Positions 11,118-24,868 of a DNA stretch of 64,000 bases are shown piece after piece; the stretch's first letter is position 1; each line of letters opens with the position of its first letter. A program made the position numbers and the translations under genes. Origin of the DNA: Amphirosellinia nigrospora (lineage: Eukaryota; Ascomycota; Sordariomycetes; Xylariales; Xylariaceae); the NCBI GenBank assembly GCA_004123355.1, contig SCHM01000003.1, positions 5,227,058 through 5,291,057 of the forward strand, given 5' to 3'. The notes under the pieces are model-generated. The model was not told the origin of the DNA, made no database searches, and was given only the letters and a program-made list of their open reading frames with translations.

Positions 11118-13025
11118 TTTGATACAAGTTTACAACTCATCAATAGGTTGGGTTCACATCCGGCGCTGAAGCACTAACTCATCTATTACGGAATCTCTAT
11201 GAAAAGGCTGTTAGCTCACTCTATAACAATATTTAGGATCTTTTGAGTCTGAAGGTGTTCCACGGCGGGTAACAACAAGAAGAGAATTGGAAGATTTTAT
11301 ATAGGTAGGTAGATACAGGATGTGGTAAAGCTATAGCATCTAAACAACTTGAAGGCTGGCAGGAAACAATACGAGAGTACAAACTTGGACTGCCTATGTG
11401 CTATTTCCCCGTGGAAGCATATTGTGGAAAGCTCTTTTTTGGTAATCGAGACCGGGAATCGGCTGGAAGACGCTCTTCCCCGGTATGAGAAATGTTGAAG
11501 CGTAGGAAAGATAGTGAGTTTAAACTTATATCTGGGTGAATACAAGGGCAATGAGAATAGGCGTAGCTACCCTTGGATTTCTACTCTTTGGTTTGTGCGT
11601 AAAAAAGGGGATGTTGTATTCGCTCTCGCATAGTTGCTGTTGGCGGTGAATATGTACCGATGAAAGGCGAGGATGGTCTTAATTGTCACCCTATTTTGCC
11701 GATTGCTGGTTCCGTAACGCAGGGATCCCCGCAGTGCAAAGCAGGCTACGCTTAGGACTGTCTGGGTCATGAATTGTTGGTAGCTTATGGTTACCTAATC
11801 TCACTGGATGCTAATGTTTTTATAAGTGGCATGTATCCAGTATTAGTTTGTTTATTATTTTGGTAGCTTGGTTGATGATGCTTCTTTTTCAAAATTGTTG
11901 GTAGCCTGGTGTACGTATGTACCAACATGCCCTAGCTTGGGCGCAGCACTATTACGTCGACATAGAGCTACCGACATCGCGAATACGGATGCCTACAGTA
12001 TACGAGTACGTTTGGCTCAACATGTATCCAGGTGACATGTAGATAATACCATCGTTGCCTGGTAATACACGGAAGTATGTAATGCCCGTCGTTGCGTAGG
12101 TAAGTACCTAGAGGTACCTAAGGCAGGTTATCAATTGCTAGGAGTAGAGCGTAATGAAACTTGGGTTGGCGATCAGGTAGGTGCAAAAGCTGCCAGTGGT
12201 ATTAAATGTTTAAGGTACAACGCCTGACTGACACCAATTGGCCGGCAGGTACTCAAGTGCTTCGGCCCCAAGTGGTTCCTGCATCAGACAGGGATAGCTG
12301 TGCTAGCCTTTAGTAGTACTTGGCTGCAACAACGCCAGCGGCATGTACCTCTAGTGTGGTTGTGTCCCAGAATACAGGGTAGATGACATGGAAAATAGAG
12401 AAGCAATACTGAAGAATGATAATTAAGTTGTGAATAGGATGCTCAGACTATGTTGGAGGTTTGCAGGTTAGTTAACGTGCTGTCTGGGGATACTTGGCAC
12501 GCTAACTACGGTCCTACCTGTACCCCACTTGTACTGTACTTAGCGTAGCTTCCTTGCTCCAAGCCACACCCCCTGTAATCCAGGCCTAGTGGACTTTTAT
12601 GTGCAGGAGCTGTAGGCGGCAGTTTTGAACAAGTTGGTGCTTGCGCGTTATTGCAACTGAGCCATCTCGTCGTCGTCGCTGGGCGCCGGAAGATCCACCC
12701 TGGAGCTCCAATCCATTGGACTAGACAACATCTGTCCCAACGCCTTTGGTGAGCTAACCTGTCAAACATCCGAACCACGAATCTTCATCAACCATTAAAG
12801 ACACCCTCCATAACATTCGTCTGCTAGTTACTTCACGCTACCATCTGAATCCGCAACCCATATCGACGAGAAGTATCCTTCCACTCTCCCTGTAGCCACT
12901 CTGCGCATCAAACTAGGGTCGCCTATCATCGTCCTCATCGCCAACGAAACCTCTGGACACTCGAGTAGTCAGCATCGATTGCGTCGTCTCCCAATTCTCC
13001 CCAATACACGCCACGCATCTCCAAG
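11118..13025. other. Intergenic, no gene recognised
   Basis: No frame carries a recognisable motif. Minus-strand frames at 11297-11551, 11567-11770 and 12506-12778 lack domain features. The last 200 bases before 13026 are C/T-rich and probably serve as promoter and leader of TVP18. Confidence 0.45.
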
Positions 13026-13761
13026 ATGTCGATAAGGAAGATTCGCTACTAGAAACTTCAGTGAGTCCCTCCGCCTACCACCTCCGCAACCTCCATCTCC
13101 GCGCTTTGTTTTGACGAGGCTGCATCTAACCATCGTTATTTAGGCATCTACGGACAATGGTAAGCACCGTCGCCAATCCAACCATCCATAATCGCAGAGC
13201 CGGACTCATCGGTCGATGTATTGTCGCTATTTGTGCCGCCTCAATTTGGCCAAGAGGGTGTGATACGGTATGATCGAGAACTAACAAACATGTTCTTGCT
13301 CTAGGCTGGGTATCTTATCCATGATCCTATGCTTCGCGCTAGGCATCGCCAACTTCTTTAACCTTTTTCATTTCCTCCTCATCATCTTCGCTATTATTTG
13401 CCTGTAAGTCGCGAGTTCTAAAGAGACATATGAACTAGCAAGGAACTAAATTAAGAACAGGGTGTCATCCTTCGTTATCCTATTCCTCGAAGTCCCTCTC
13501 CTGCTACGAATCTGCCCTACCTCATCCGCATTCGATGCCGCGATTCGCAAGGTCTCTTCCAACTACGCACGTGCTGCTACCTACGCCGTCATGGCCCTTA
13601 TCCAATACCTAAGCATTATCATCACGAGCAGCAGTCTGATCGCAGCCGCCATTGTCCTCACATTTACCGCGATCTGCTATGCCCTGGCCGGTCTTAAAGG
13701 GCAGGCTTTCGTTGGCAGCAAGACTCTGGGTGGTCAAGGCGTTGCACAGATGATCATATAA
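13026..13761 (+). CDS. TVP18: Golgi membrane protein Tvp18
   Basis: Exons 13026-13060, 13144-13159, 13305-13403 and 13461-13761 give about 149 aa, the usual Tvp18 length. The sequence reads (T)RNFSIYGQW, LGILSMILCFALGIANFF, VSSFVILFLEVPLLLRICPTS, and ends CYALAGLKGQAFVGSKTLGGQGVAQMII, all family hallmarks. Four membrane segments are visible. The family sits in late Golgi vesicles together with Tlg2-compartment proteins; its biochemical role is unclear. The 16-nt micro-exon 2 is confirmed by the continuous IYGQW reading. In exon 1 the ATG at 13026 is out of frame with RNFS, and two single A shortfalls around 13034-13041 would explain it. Confidence 0.93.
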
Positions 13762-16700
13762 TCTGCACGCAGCTTGGGGCTCAGCCCATCTACCGAGATT
13801 TCGAGGCTACTATAGGCATGAGGGTATTGCCGGTACACGTGACGTGGCCTACGTTATGAAAGACGGTCTGTGAGATGGATAACGAACGATGTTGAGGACA
13901 GAAGAGGCAACAAATCAAAGGAGAAAACGATAGCAAGCATTTCGGACTGGTGTATTGGCGTCACGGATATTGTATGAACAGGCCTAGTATTCCTCGTTCG
14001 TGCCCGGGTTGGGTACGGAATCAGTTTATTCGGTGTCTAGCTTGAAGAGATACCTCAAGTTTCTCGAATGAGATGCATTTCTACTTCGTCGATAGACAAC
14101 CAGTATTGCCATCCGGTGGCATATTGTTTTATGTGAACAAAGTGCTGGCTTGAAGGTATTCATCTAGTACGAATCGGATGTTATTTTGGAATAATTAGTT
14201 TCCTCAATTGCTCCGAAACTGGAAGTAATGGTGATGAGGCACAATATGCAACTAGATCCGATCGGCCGATGAGTGCGAGTAAGCATTGCTTAATACACAT
14301 GACATGCGTCGCCGCGTCTTATTATGAGAATAAACTGTAACATATTTAAGTCATGGACCTCTAAGAAGGCCGCGGTACTTGGCATACACTGCCTGTATTT
14401 CTCCGGTGCCAAAATCCCATCTTTGGAAAATTCCGTTCTGTCCTTCGAGGGCTTCTTCTCATGGATGTCGGGATCCGGCTAGATGGATATCGAACACCGA
14501 GGAAATGAGCTGATTGTAGAATAGGCCTTACCTAAAGTATGCATTTTAGAGTTAATATCTAAGGCTCTAGGAACTTAGTTTCTATCTGCCTGGCCATTTG
14601 GTCGTTATAGGTACCTAGATTTTCCTCCTTACGGAGGGTCCATTGTGTCTAAATCAAGGCCAAGAGCTAATGCCGTGGGGGAGACATGCCGTCATCATGG
14701 GAGAATCAGCCATAATTGTGCATACCGTTTTCAGTACCGATCGATCGCATTCCTTTCACGACACCAGCGCCCTAAAATCTCCTACGATGTGTTGGCTACC
14801 CGTTGGAGTTCGTGGGGTATGTCTCACTTAGATTACTATGCCAAGCTTGGATACTTCCATCTTTTCTACAACGAAGGTAGTCAGACCAATTGATATGCGC
14901 CTTACAGTATAAGACTGTTTCTCTCCTGTATCTGAGTATGGCGGTGGGGTGGTTCTGCAGCTTGTTTGGACTAGACGGATTTCGAGTCACGAAATACGTA
15001 ATGACGACAAGGCCTGCATGGGGTTTTCCCTTTTGCTGTGCATGTCGATCGCAGGTCAAACATCGGTGGCATATCAGTAGAGAGGACAATTGGCACATTG
15101 TTCGGGTAACTGCTTCACATGTGCCACATGGCTTCTATTTATTGAAATAGGATAGAGTGCCGGCAACTCAACTGTAGTTAATTTGCAGTATAAACTGACG
15201 GACCCTACCCGAAAAGTCTTCACCGTCTCGATGCATCCCTCAATACCTTTCTTGACATTCTGGCACAGGTGACGGCTAAATTTGCTAAAACGGAATGGGG
15301 TTGGTTGTGGGGACATGGTTTTGAGGCTGATGACGGACAGGAATAGAGCACCTAGCCTAGTGCAGGTAGTGCGTGACGCCCTGAGGATACCTACTGTACC
15401 TAACCCTCACCACTGCATATTGTACGTCTTACGTGTCCCTCGAGCAAGAATAGTTGCCCTTTGCCCAATTGTCGAACGCCAAAATATTCAACAGCTCGAT
15501 GCTTTTTCCCTCTGTTTTCAGCCACTGAAACACAACTGAACCATGCATAAAGCCAACAACCGGAACACCGTATACAGCTAAGGCATGGGACTGTCCGTCC
15601 AGAGACAAGGTCCCACCACTGAGCGAATCTGATGAACCAATTGGCGCAGCCCTATTGGTTGTGCTTAGCGCATCATGCATGTGGTTTTAGGGGCGCACAG
15701 AGGGCAAAACGGGGGTTGAGGGGCATCATGCAGATGCAATACGTCGTCCATAAGTACTCCAAACGTCCATCATTAGCTGAGCCAGGTAACTTGGAGCTCC
15801 TGTTGAGATCGCGGGCGACAGCCTATCCTGAGCCTATGACATCTTGGTGCAGCGTCTTTCCAGGGCCCTTAGGCCTCTACCACTCCGGTACCTCAGAAGT
15901 GTGTCAAGTCTATTACGTGAGAGAATCACAGGAACCATCTTCAAGTCAATGCATGCTTACCGCACGCTAGCACCAACTGCGGCAACCGATACTAGAGAGC
16001 TTGTTGGGGAAAACCAAGCCAGACAGACTCTCGAGATCCCATGACATAGCGAGGGACACGGCCTATATCCCTAGGGCTAGATGCCCACCTCGATGCCCAT
16101 TAGTTGCAGTAGTGTGTGTTGTCCATTCTGTTTAAATGGAACAAAGATCGCTTCACGGGGTCGCCCATCGTACCTGATCTATCGTCGCCTACGTGTACCT
16201 TGCTCGCACTGACAAGCAGACTCTGCAACCTAAACCTATCCCATCCCAGTCCCAGAAACTTGTTGAATTTCGAATTGCTCTTTCTCATATTCATATCATT
16301 CCTAACCTATTGTTTTTATTCATTGTTGATGTTTCTGGAATAGCTGCCATTCTAGCGACACCCTTATAACTCCACCTCGGCTATCGGAGCGATACAGTAT
16401 CGCTTATTTGGGAACACCGCAAAGGAAACATTCGTGTAAGTGGATGGCGACTACTGTCTGGCTTCGAGCTGTGCTCCTCTTCTCCGTCTTCTGCTTGTTC
16501 AGCTTCCCCTTGGCTCCAATGAAGTTGATACTCGTTGCCCAAGCATGCTCCGGACCAGATACTTATGCGGATCGGTGTTGTGTTGTCTTAGCCTGTTAGT
16601 CTCTGTGGTGCCTATATCGTTAGTATCTATGTGTCCGTTTCCGTTGACGAATAAGCATACCAACCTTGGACTTCGTGCACCACACTAATTCGTCACTCCT

Positions 16701-17511
16701 TTTTTTACCATTGTCTATCTTGGACATTTCTTGGGCACGCACATTGTTGTAGGCTTGGCGTATCTAAACGTATAAGTCTATTTTTTTTGTTTTTTACTTA
16801 TTTGCTTTATCTCTTCACCGCTCAATAGAGATATCGTCAGAAAAGAGTTGTTTTTGGTGGCTAATGATGATAGATGCAGCCAGATAAAGCTAAGGCATCA
16901 GGCTGGAGCACTTACAGATATACATACCTACAGATAACGCGATAGCCGCACGCAAGTTAATAATTCTTCGGAACAAGATATTTTCGCTGGCCAACCCTCT
17001 AGATATAGGATACTACAGTATACCTATTGCCGCCCTGGACCTAATCGTGTTTGCTTTATACAATTGGCCCTTCCTACTTCTTTGAAAGCCGACCGTGGCA
17101 TTCTATGCGGTATGTAATGACCCAAAGTTTGAATACTGCACCTCCCCCGAACTGGATTATTTGATTCGACTGCCATCTTTGGTCCAGCTTCCAGGCCGTA
17201 ACTTTTACCTCGAAGTCACTACGCTATCATCAGCCTATGACTTGGGTACTTGAGCAATACCGTGTTTTCTGACAGAAGGCGGGCGTCATTTCGATGTTGG
17301 CCGTTGTGTTATTTACGTTTCTACATTTTGTCTCATTCACTGACTCATGCGAGCATAACGGTTCTTTTGGCTAATCACTGCAAATTTCATAGGCCTCATT
17401 GTGCTTCGTTCTGCATACATTGCTTCAACTTCGAACGGTTTAGCTAACACCGGCCTTTCTGCATTTCATATTACTTCGTTAGCCTTAACCCATATAAAAC
17501 CTGCCACCACC
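13762..17511. other. Long intergenic stretch
   Basis: About 3.7 kb with only short overlapping frames (clusters at 14640-15320, 15430-16050 and 16100-16690) and no family motif. The first few hundred bases are presumably the TVP18 3' UTR, and the last several hundred, with C/T-rich tracts, the AIM21 promoter and leader. Frames at 16408-16688 contain hydrophobic runs that could be mistaken for a signal peptide, but they have no continuation. Confidence 0.45.
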
Positions 17512-20279
17512 ATGTCGTCAATCCCCGTCGTCCCGCCTCGTCCTGCCAGGAGCCAGGAGAAGGATATTCACGCTGTTCCTACGATCCCAATACGTCCTAC
17601 AAAGCGAGTTAATCGCTCCGTCTCCCCAAATCCCGATCGCTTCGCACCATCGCCTCTCAATGAGAGCCCTTTCAACCCAAACCCAAGCGAAACAGCCAAA
17701 GCCTCCTTGGGAGGAGCTCGAACGATCCACGAGCGTTGATATGCCCGGCGTTGGCGAGGAAGGCCAGGAATATGCCGCTGCTATACAGGAGCTGGGCTCA
17801 TCGTCTCCCGAGCTGAACCGCACCTCGTCTCCTGAGCAGACTCGCATTGTTGGTGAGGATATCAAGCTGCACGCCCCCAAACCCACCGTACCCGCGGCCA
17901 GCGCCAAACAGCGTGTTGCTACCGTCACCCGTACCGATTCGGATCGCGCTGCCGCCTTCGGCATCGGACGTCCTAGTAGTGAGGAGCCGGTCCTGTCGGG
18001 CGGCCGTAGCTTGAAGAAGAAGGCCAGTACCACAAGTCAGCTATCTCATCACAGCGAACTCTACACCGATGATGAGCATGGTATTCCCGAAATTGGCCAG
18101 AGAGTGCCGATGTTAGCCTACGCCGGCGACGTGCAAGCCCCCTCGCCAGCACCACCTCGAGCCGCGAGTGTCGATAGCACGAAGAGCGGCCGTCACCACA
18201 CTCGTAGGGCAAGCTCTCGAGCCGGTTTCGCTAGCGATCTACCACCAGGGAGCTATGGTTTACATGGTCATGGTGTTGAATCTACGGATAAGCTCGAAAA
18301 GGCCTACTACGAAAAACACCCCGATATTTATCAGAAGGAACAATATAATCACCTTCACGACCGTGTCCATAACTACTCTATGAGTAGCGAGAATCTCAAT
18401 AAAATCGTCCGGGATACCGCTAGCCGTGGTGCTGGTTTTGGTAACGCAAGCCACCAGCAAACTTTGGAATGTTTCTAATCACTCACAACAGGTACCTCTG
18501 AATATATTGGGACCCCCAGCGAGCAGGTTGGTTTCCAAGCCAGTGATGAATACACTTCGCGTATGACCACTCCTCAACCTGAGGCTGGGTCTGTCAAGTT
18601 GCCCTTGCAAGCTAGCTTTTCTGGGACTGGGGTGAAAAGGAAAACAACGTCATCCATGTTGATGAAAATGCCACGCATAAAGGTTTCGCTAGGTACGGGG
18701 ATGAAGACTCTGCTGAGAATAATGATGCCCATCATGATGATACCTGGCCTATTTTAGCCGCTGATGAGGTAGCTAAGGATCCTACGCCTCATGACCTCCA
18801 AGCAGCTGTTCCACCCACGCGACGTGGGAGTGATGAGCCCAGAAGCCGCCCATCCAGCCGGCCTGCGAGTATCTACAGCCCCCCACCCCCAGACTTGCAC
18901 TCTACACCTCTAGAAGACGTGGAAGAATATGAACCATTATTTCCAGAGGATGAAAACGGTGATCAAAAGCCAAAAACGGCAGCTGAGAAATTGAAGGAGT
19001 ATCGCCAGCGGTTTCCAAGCCGGGATGTCTGGGAAGATGCCCCAAATAGCGTTCACAGCACGGCGGAAGTCTCGACGCCCGAACCAGTCGGTTCGCGCCC
19101 GAAGTCACGCACTGCATCGACGGATTCGCCTCAAAGGGATACGGAAACGCCAGCTCAAGCATTCGCTCGAAGACAGGAGGAATTAGCCGAGAAAGAGTCC
19201 ATCACAGCTGACAGTTTCTTGAATCGTCAGCAGCGACCGAAATCATGGGCCGAACACCAGCCACATCTTGCCAAGGAGATTCACAATCGCCCCAACATGT
19301 CGCAACGCTTCCCCAGTCGGGATGTCTGGGAAGATACCCCTGATTCCCTTCAGTTTACCACGACAGTGTCCCACCCTCAATCCCCTGATGGCACCACAAG
19401 TGAAGAAGTGTCCAAATCACAAGCGCCCGTCGATAAGCCCGCCGTGCCTAGCCGCCCGCCTAAGAAGCAGGGTTCTGGTGACGACAGTGTCAAACCCACG
19501 GTTCCCATTCGACCAAAGCCGCAGGCCCCTGTCCGTCCTTCCAAACCGACGGTTGAATCTAAAGAATCGGAAGGCATTGTGAAGCAGAAGCCTCCTGTAC
19601 CGGCTAGGCCTGTGGGTGGTAAGATAGCTGCGCTCCAAGCCGGTTTTATGTCGGATTTAAACAATCGACTGCGGTTAGGCCCGCAAGCACCTAAGAAAGA
19701 TATGCCCGTCGCGGAAGAAGCACCTGAAGAGAAGGAGAAAGCCCCCTAGTTGACGCTAGGAAAGGACGTGCTCGGGGTCCCCAGCGAAGAGCCCCAACTA
19801 AGAGCCGTAGCCCTGGTCTTGGCCTAGAAAAGTCAGGTCCTCCACCTGTGTCTAATAGCCATCCTGTATTATCCTTTTCCATGACAAGGACGTTGTGGAG
19901 TATAGATGAGGAGGGTACGGTGACGGTCGACCATTTTGGCACAGAAAAAGCCAGGCATCCCGAATCGACGGTTAGCGAAGTCAAGCCCGAAGAACTCGAG
20001 AAATCTGAGCCAGTGGAAGTTAGTGTAGAGGATACTAAACCCGATGAGACGAAAATCCAAGACACAGAAGCTGTTAAAATGAAAGCGGAGAAAGCGGAGG
20101 AGGCACCCGATCAAGAAGAGTCCGAGAAGAAGAACGAGGAGTCAGAAACCACAACAAGTGACGACAAGCCAATTGAAAGTCAAAACACTGTGGAGGAGAC
20201 AAAATCGCTTGTTACGAACACGGCCGGTGAGTCTATATTGACAGAGACAATCGACAAGAAAGAGGGGGAGATGATGTGA
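17512..20279 (+). CDS. AIM21: Aim21-like actin-patch regulator
   Basis: Starts at ATG 17512 (MSSIPVVPPRPARS) after a C/T-rich leader. One intron, 18441-18491, joins ASRGAGFG to TSEYIGTPSEQVGFQAS. The product (about 900 aa) is largely disordered and rich in Pro, Ser, Glu and Lys. Two RFPSRDVWED repeats lie in the middle, polyproline stretches (PTVPIRPKPQAPVRP, KPPVPARPVGGKIAALQAGF) resemble SH3 ligands, and an acidic Lys/Glu tail ends the protein. Yeast Aim21 binds SH3 partners and, with Tda2, inhibits actin barbed-end assembly at endocytic patches (established). The reading frame breaks near 17700 (A-run), 18632 (G-run) and 19743 (C-run); outside these points homologous reading continues. The assignment rests on the ARPVGGKIAALQAGFM motif and overall layout. 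Confidence 0.8.
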
Positions 20280-21632
20280 CAGAGGTAGAGGGGACGAAGG
20301 ATGAAGTAATTTCATGAGATATAGGCGCTGTGATAGACAACAGCCTATCGCATTCGCTTCATAGGAAACTTTGAATAAGTGTCTAGCTTGCATAGTCTTA
20401 TTTCTAGCCTTGTCTCTTGGGGCGCTCCGCCGTGGCCCCTCATTCTGCGATATCAATATTACCTACTCAATGACTCTCTAACACCAATGAAGGGAGGTCG
20501 GTAATGATAAACTCTAGGCTCAACTCTCAAAGATTGTTGGTTCCTAGTAGAGCTTAGTACAAGTTTCGTGTTAGTTCTAATTAGATTAGTAAGTCGGCAG
20601 TGAGAGGGAATAGTGTGTAGAATGGAGGCCTAGGGAGGAAAGAGGACATTATGTTTTGTATTTTCGCCTTGCTCGTCGTAGCCTCGATGATTTAGTATAC
20701 CGTGTTGATTCTTCTGCAGGCGTAGTTGCCTGATGTGGAAGGGGGTCCGTGTCATGGATGGTCCGCTACCTGAGTATATGTCGCTGGCGATTTGCCTTTC
20801 AAGTGCGTAAGATGAAATAGGATAGTGCGAATGTCATGGAATTGATAGAAACGATGCATTAGATGCCGGACGATGCTCTACGACATACTTAGGTGGCATC
20901 CAGATAGTTTATTTATAGAGGGTTAATCTTCTAGGTAGTCGATTAAAGAAATCGGTAATCTCACACAGCCTGGCCTCTTTCGGGTTTGTCGTATCCAGGT
21001 CAGCATTCTTTTTCTTCTCGGTTATTATCTACCACCACTATCCGTATATATCTAGTTGGTCAAGGCAAGTAAGTAAGTGACAAAAATTAGAAAGAAAGTG
21101 TTGGGTATGTGGATAACGGATGATGGGATACCAGGAGATAAAAGGGAGGTTGAGTCTTGTTTCATGTACATAGATAAATAAGTACATCGGAAGCATCGCT
21201 TGGGTTAACTGACCTTGAGCCTTTAGCTGTCTGCCTACTTAGCTTCGCCTCCAAGCCACTTACGCTTCTCTATTAGTAGAAAATACCGAACGAACATAGT
21301 GTGCTCGGATTCCTAGTATCCCATCGTGGAGTTAACTTAGACTGGTTGAACAGGGCAATAGCACTTACTCGGCCCAACACGCTCATCTCACTTCACCTCT
21401 AGGACACAATCAAAACTCACATAAACAGCAAAAGGGACATTATAGGAATTAAGCTCCTAGGAGATGTTGGAGTCTTCAATTTTTTTATATTGTAGTCCAT
21501 CCATCTTGCAACTCGGGGGATCAATCCGAGAGCCCACTTGTATTTTGCCTATTTACTCGAGGATGATCAACTCATCATCGTCATCCAAGAATACCATTCC
21601 GCGTTCTGGACCACCGCCGACCAGCTCATCGC
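20280..21632. other. Convergent intergenic between AIM21 and MCM10
   Basis: The 3' flanks of two convergent genes. No coding signal beyond short frames. Only untranslated and spacer sequence is inferred. Confidence 0.5.
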
Positions 21633-24019
21633 CTAGACGGCGGCTTCACGGATGCCCTTCTCGGTGACGAAGCGGGTTTTCTTGCGTGCCGGGATCTGTT
21701 CCGATCTTGACTCGCCTCTCTTGGCGCTTCTACTTCCGCAGCAGCTCCGTTTAGTTTCTCTCCCTCCTTCGCGCGATAATTTATCCTTCAATCCGCCTCC
21801 CCAGCCCAGCGCGGCGATGGAGGATCCGCCAACCGTAGAGCCCACTCTGCTAGAGCTGCGACTCGACAGGGCGCTCTCCACGCGCTTTCGCTTAATGGGG
21901 CTGAGATGGATCTTGTTGTTCCGATCTTGTATAAGACCGAGACTCTTGGCGTCAAGCTGCGGTCTCGGCTCTTCCATGGAGGAAGAAAAACTCGTAGTGG
22001 CCGATGTGCGAGTAGATGTGGTAGAGCGCTGGCCCGTCAGCATGTACTCCTTCCCGGCACCAGTTCCGACCTGACCCAGCTTCTTCATGAGGTCACGCTC
22101 CTTTTCTTCTGTCGCGAGACGTCGTCGCAGGGCTTCGCTGCGCTCGATGGTACTAGTGACATGGCCATGTTCGCCGCCCAGGACGTCGTTATTACCGGTA
22201 GCCTTGTTGATAAACCAAGCGCTCTGCGACTCGCGGTCATAGTTCCCTCGCCGTTTCTTGTTTGGGTCGTTTGCGTGTTCCTCCCACTTGTGCAGACGAT
22301 GCGAGTTGTGTCTTTTGGGGCCGAGCCCGGTATCGAAGGCGTTGACGTCCTGTCTGGCTAGTCTCTTCTTGGATAGAGCTAAGTTCATGTGAAACTCGCA
22401 GTATTCGGTACGCTTGCTGTTTACCCAGCTACTACAGAGCGCGCCATCTTTTTTGACGCTCTTGCAGAAGCCTAGATCCCGTGCGGTGCCCACCTCTAAA
22501 ATGGTGTCCTGGCCGCTATTGATTACAAGGCTGAACCTCCCTGTATCCGTTCTGCTTGGAGGTGGGGGCATAATGGTTGGGTTGAGGATAGCAAGGAGCG
22601 TACCGGGGGTCAGTTTCCAGTATCGCTCGAAGCCGGTGTTGAAGAGAAATAGTTCCAGTTCCCACTTCAAATCGACCAATGTGAAAACCATATATTTCGA
22701 TTTAGCCGGATCTGCTTCTGTCTTTTCTCTGAGGTTGTTGCCCGTACTTTTGTGTACTTTAGGATCGGATTTGGAGGCCAGTATACCAAATACAACTATG
22801 TCCTGTTCAATATCGGGTAACTGGAAATTCGGGGCTTTGACGTGTTTTAAGAGGTCTGGGATAGCGTATGTCTTCTTTCCAGAGAGGTTGCGGGTAAGGA
22901 TTGTGTGTGGGATGATTCGCTTTTTGAGGTGAATACTAGAGTATGGTTCGAAGCCTGCCGCCTCTTCTTCGGGGACTTCCGATGGTGGCACTTTCGGCTT
23001 GCGTGTGTATATTCTCTTCCTCTGTGTTATTATCTCTCCGTCACCCGCTTGCGCCATTTCATCTTGCATTTGGTGTCGATAGTTTGGTACAGCATTGCTT
23101 CTTCTTATGCCACTACCAGCCATAATGTCGGCTCTGCTGTATTGTTCTTCCTGTGCTCGCATTTCGGGCATCTCTGTTGCATTTTGTTTGAGTTCTTCCA
23201 TTTCCTGCTTGCCAAGTTGGAAGGCCTTGGTCCTGATCTGCTGTATTCTCTCCTGCCGGTCCTGTCGGTCCCTTTCATCGGTTCTCGCAGCCGCTAAGCG
23301 CTCACTGAAGGTTTTTGGCCTGTCTTGGGCTGATGGTTGAACTGTGGTACCTGGTGCTGGTGTATTTGCTCTTCGAAGGTAACCACCTTGCGATCCCTTA
23401 TTGGAGTCCAGTGTTTCTTCAAGCTTGGGGCACGCTTGAGAGAAACATCTTTCGCTCTAAGTCCCTTGTCTATTCCCAACCGTATCCTGCTAGGCGACGT
23501 TGTCTCTTGTGCCATCTGTGCCCTTCTTACAGGGGAAGCAGGGACTTCAATGTCGACTTGTGATTGTGGCCGAACTGCCGGACCAGGTTTAAAACTCTCA
23601 GCCCGGGATTCGGTACGACTTAATGGTGCGGTATTTGCTCTCGGTCTCGATTCAGGCTCTATGGTATGTGTCTCAGGTTCTTGTGTCCTTTTCGCCTTTG
23701 CTGCCTGCAGCTTTTTGAGCTTAAGCTTTGCCTGTATCGCCGCTAGCTTCAATTCAAGCATCTCTTCATCCTCCTCCTCGCCGTCCAGGTCCAAGTCTAG
23801 CGCTTCATCTTTATCATTGACTTCTCGTAGATGATCGGAGTCGGCGCGGAAAGACATTGGCCTTGAGACCCGCTTGGAGGGGATGGCGAGGGCGAGGCCC
23901 GTTCAGCGAGGCGGCGGAGTCGTTCGCGTCCGCCTGGTGTGCTTAGGAGAGCTTCGTGAGGCGAACGTGGCGGCCAATGCCGCTCTGGCTCTGCTTGTTC
24001 TATCTTATTATCAGTGACC
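21633..24019 (-). CDS. MCM10: Replication initiation factor Mcm10
   Basis: Read on the minus strand; about 795 aa. The N-terminal part WPPRSPHEALLSTPGGRERLRRLAER leads to an acidic coiled coil (EEEDEEMLELKLAAIQAKLKLKK). Then comes the conserved FSERLAAARTDER and the OB fold (KKTYAIPDLLKHVKAPNF, DIVVFGILASKSDPKV, LKWELELFLFNTGFERYW, GTLLAILNPTIM). The Mcm10 zinc finger follows (GFCKSVKKDGALC, EYCEFH), and finally a basic C-terminus. Mcm10 binds the CMG helicase and DNA and triggers origin firing in the nucleus. Frame changes sit near 23880 (G/C-run of four) and 23325-23336. An acceptor at 24020 marks the start of the first visible exon; the upstream exon with the ATG was not found. Divergent from RNH202. 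Confidence 0.92.
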
Positions 24020-24868
24020 CTGCGAAAGAAGTAACGTGGAATATGGACAACGTACTGGGTGGCATTGGGCTGCTTATTGCGCACACCATTTGCCTCGGTT
24101 TGACACAGAGCCGCCCTCAAGATATCGCAAACCAGCTTGGGCAGCGACAGGTCGGCGGTGAGGTGAGCTGGGGTGGCATGTACTGTACTGATATTGCTTT
24201 ATGGTTCGCCGTAGTAATCGGGTAACAAATGCTTGTCAGGGAATTTCCACAGATCGGGTGGGTAGATAGAGTTGGAGGAGTGGTGGACGTTGCTGTATTC
24301 AGTCCCCTGTCAAATGTAGGTCTGGGGTAAAACGTCATGCGTAGGTCGCAGGTACAAACGACTCTTTCAGCTTGGTTGAGATTACTGGCAATGTCCAGTC
24401 ATACCAAGATGTTTCGGATCTCGGTTGCAAGATTGATAGCTGGGAGAATCTGGGAACACTTTGCCCAATATGGGTAGTCGGGCGTCAATGATGTATATGC
24501 CGCTGTGAATCTGCAGTTGTGTACAGTACACATCATAATTTGTGTGAGGGGGAAAACGCGATTTTGGATCTAATTCGATCTGCGGCTGCAGCCGACGCGA
24601 CTTATAGAGACCAGCCTATCATTACCTGAACCTGTTAAATTAACCTTATAGCACAGACGCGTCGGACCATTAACCACAATGGACAGGGGTCCTATTCACT
24701 AACCTTAGCATTAGTGTAACACAATTCAAGCTGAGTCCATTCACAATTCACAACCAAAACAAAAACATATTGAAACTATCGAGGTCGATTGATTCAATTT
24801 TTAGGTTTCAATTGGTTTATTTAATGTTGGTTTCTATATAGCACTTCGTCTACCCCACTGGATAAGTC
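24020..24868. promoter_or_regulatory. Divergent MCM10/RNH202 promoter region with ACGCG boxes
   Basis: Between the two divergent replication-linked genes lie three ACGCG-core sites within about 110 bp: ACGCGA at 24556-24561, ACGCGA at 24595-24600 and a perfect MCB ACGCGT at 24657-24662. MCB is the binding site of MBF (Mbp1/Swi6-type) factors that drive G1/S transcription in fungi (established). The unresolved 5' exon of MCM10 must also lie in this interval. Confidence 0.6.

Noticed and set aside
14640-16690. Groups of overlapping short ORFs with hydrophobic starts
   Set aside because: No continuation, no conserved motif, and frames occur on both strands alike.
21652-22932. Several plus-strand ORFs of 140-172 codons
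   Set aside because: All are antisense shadows of the MCM10 exon.
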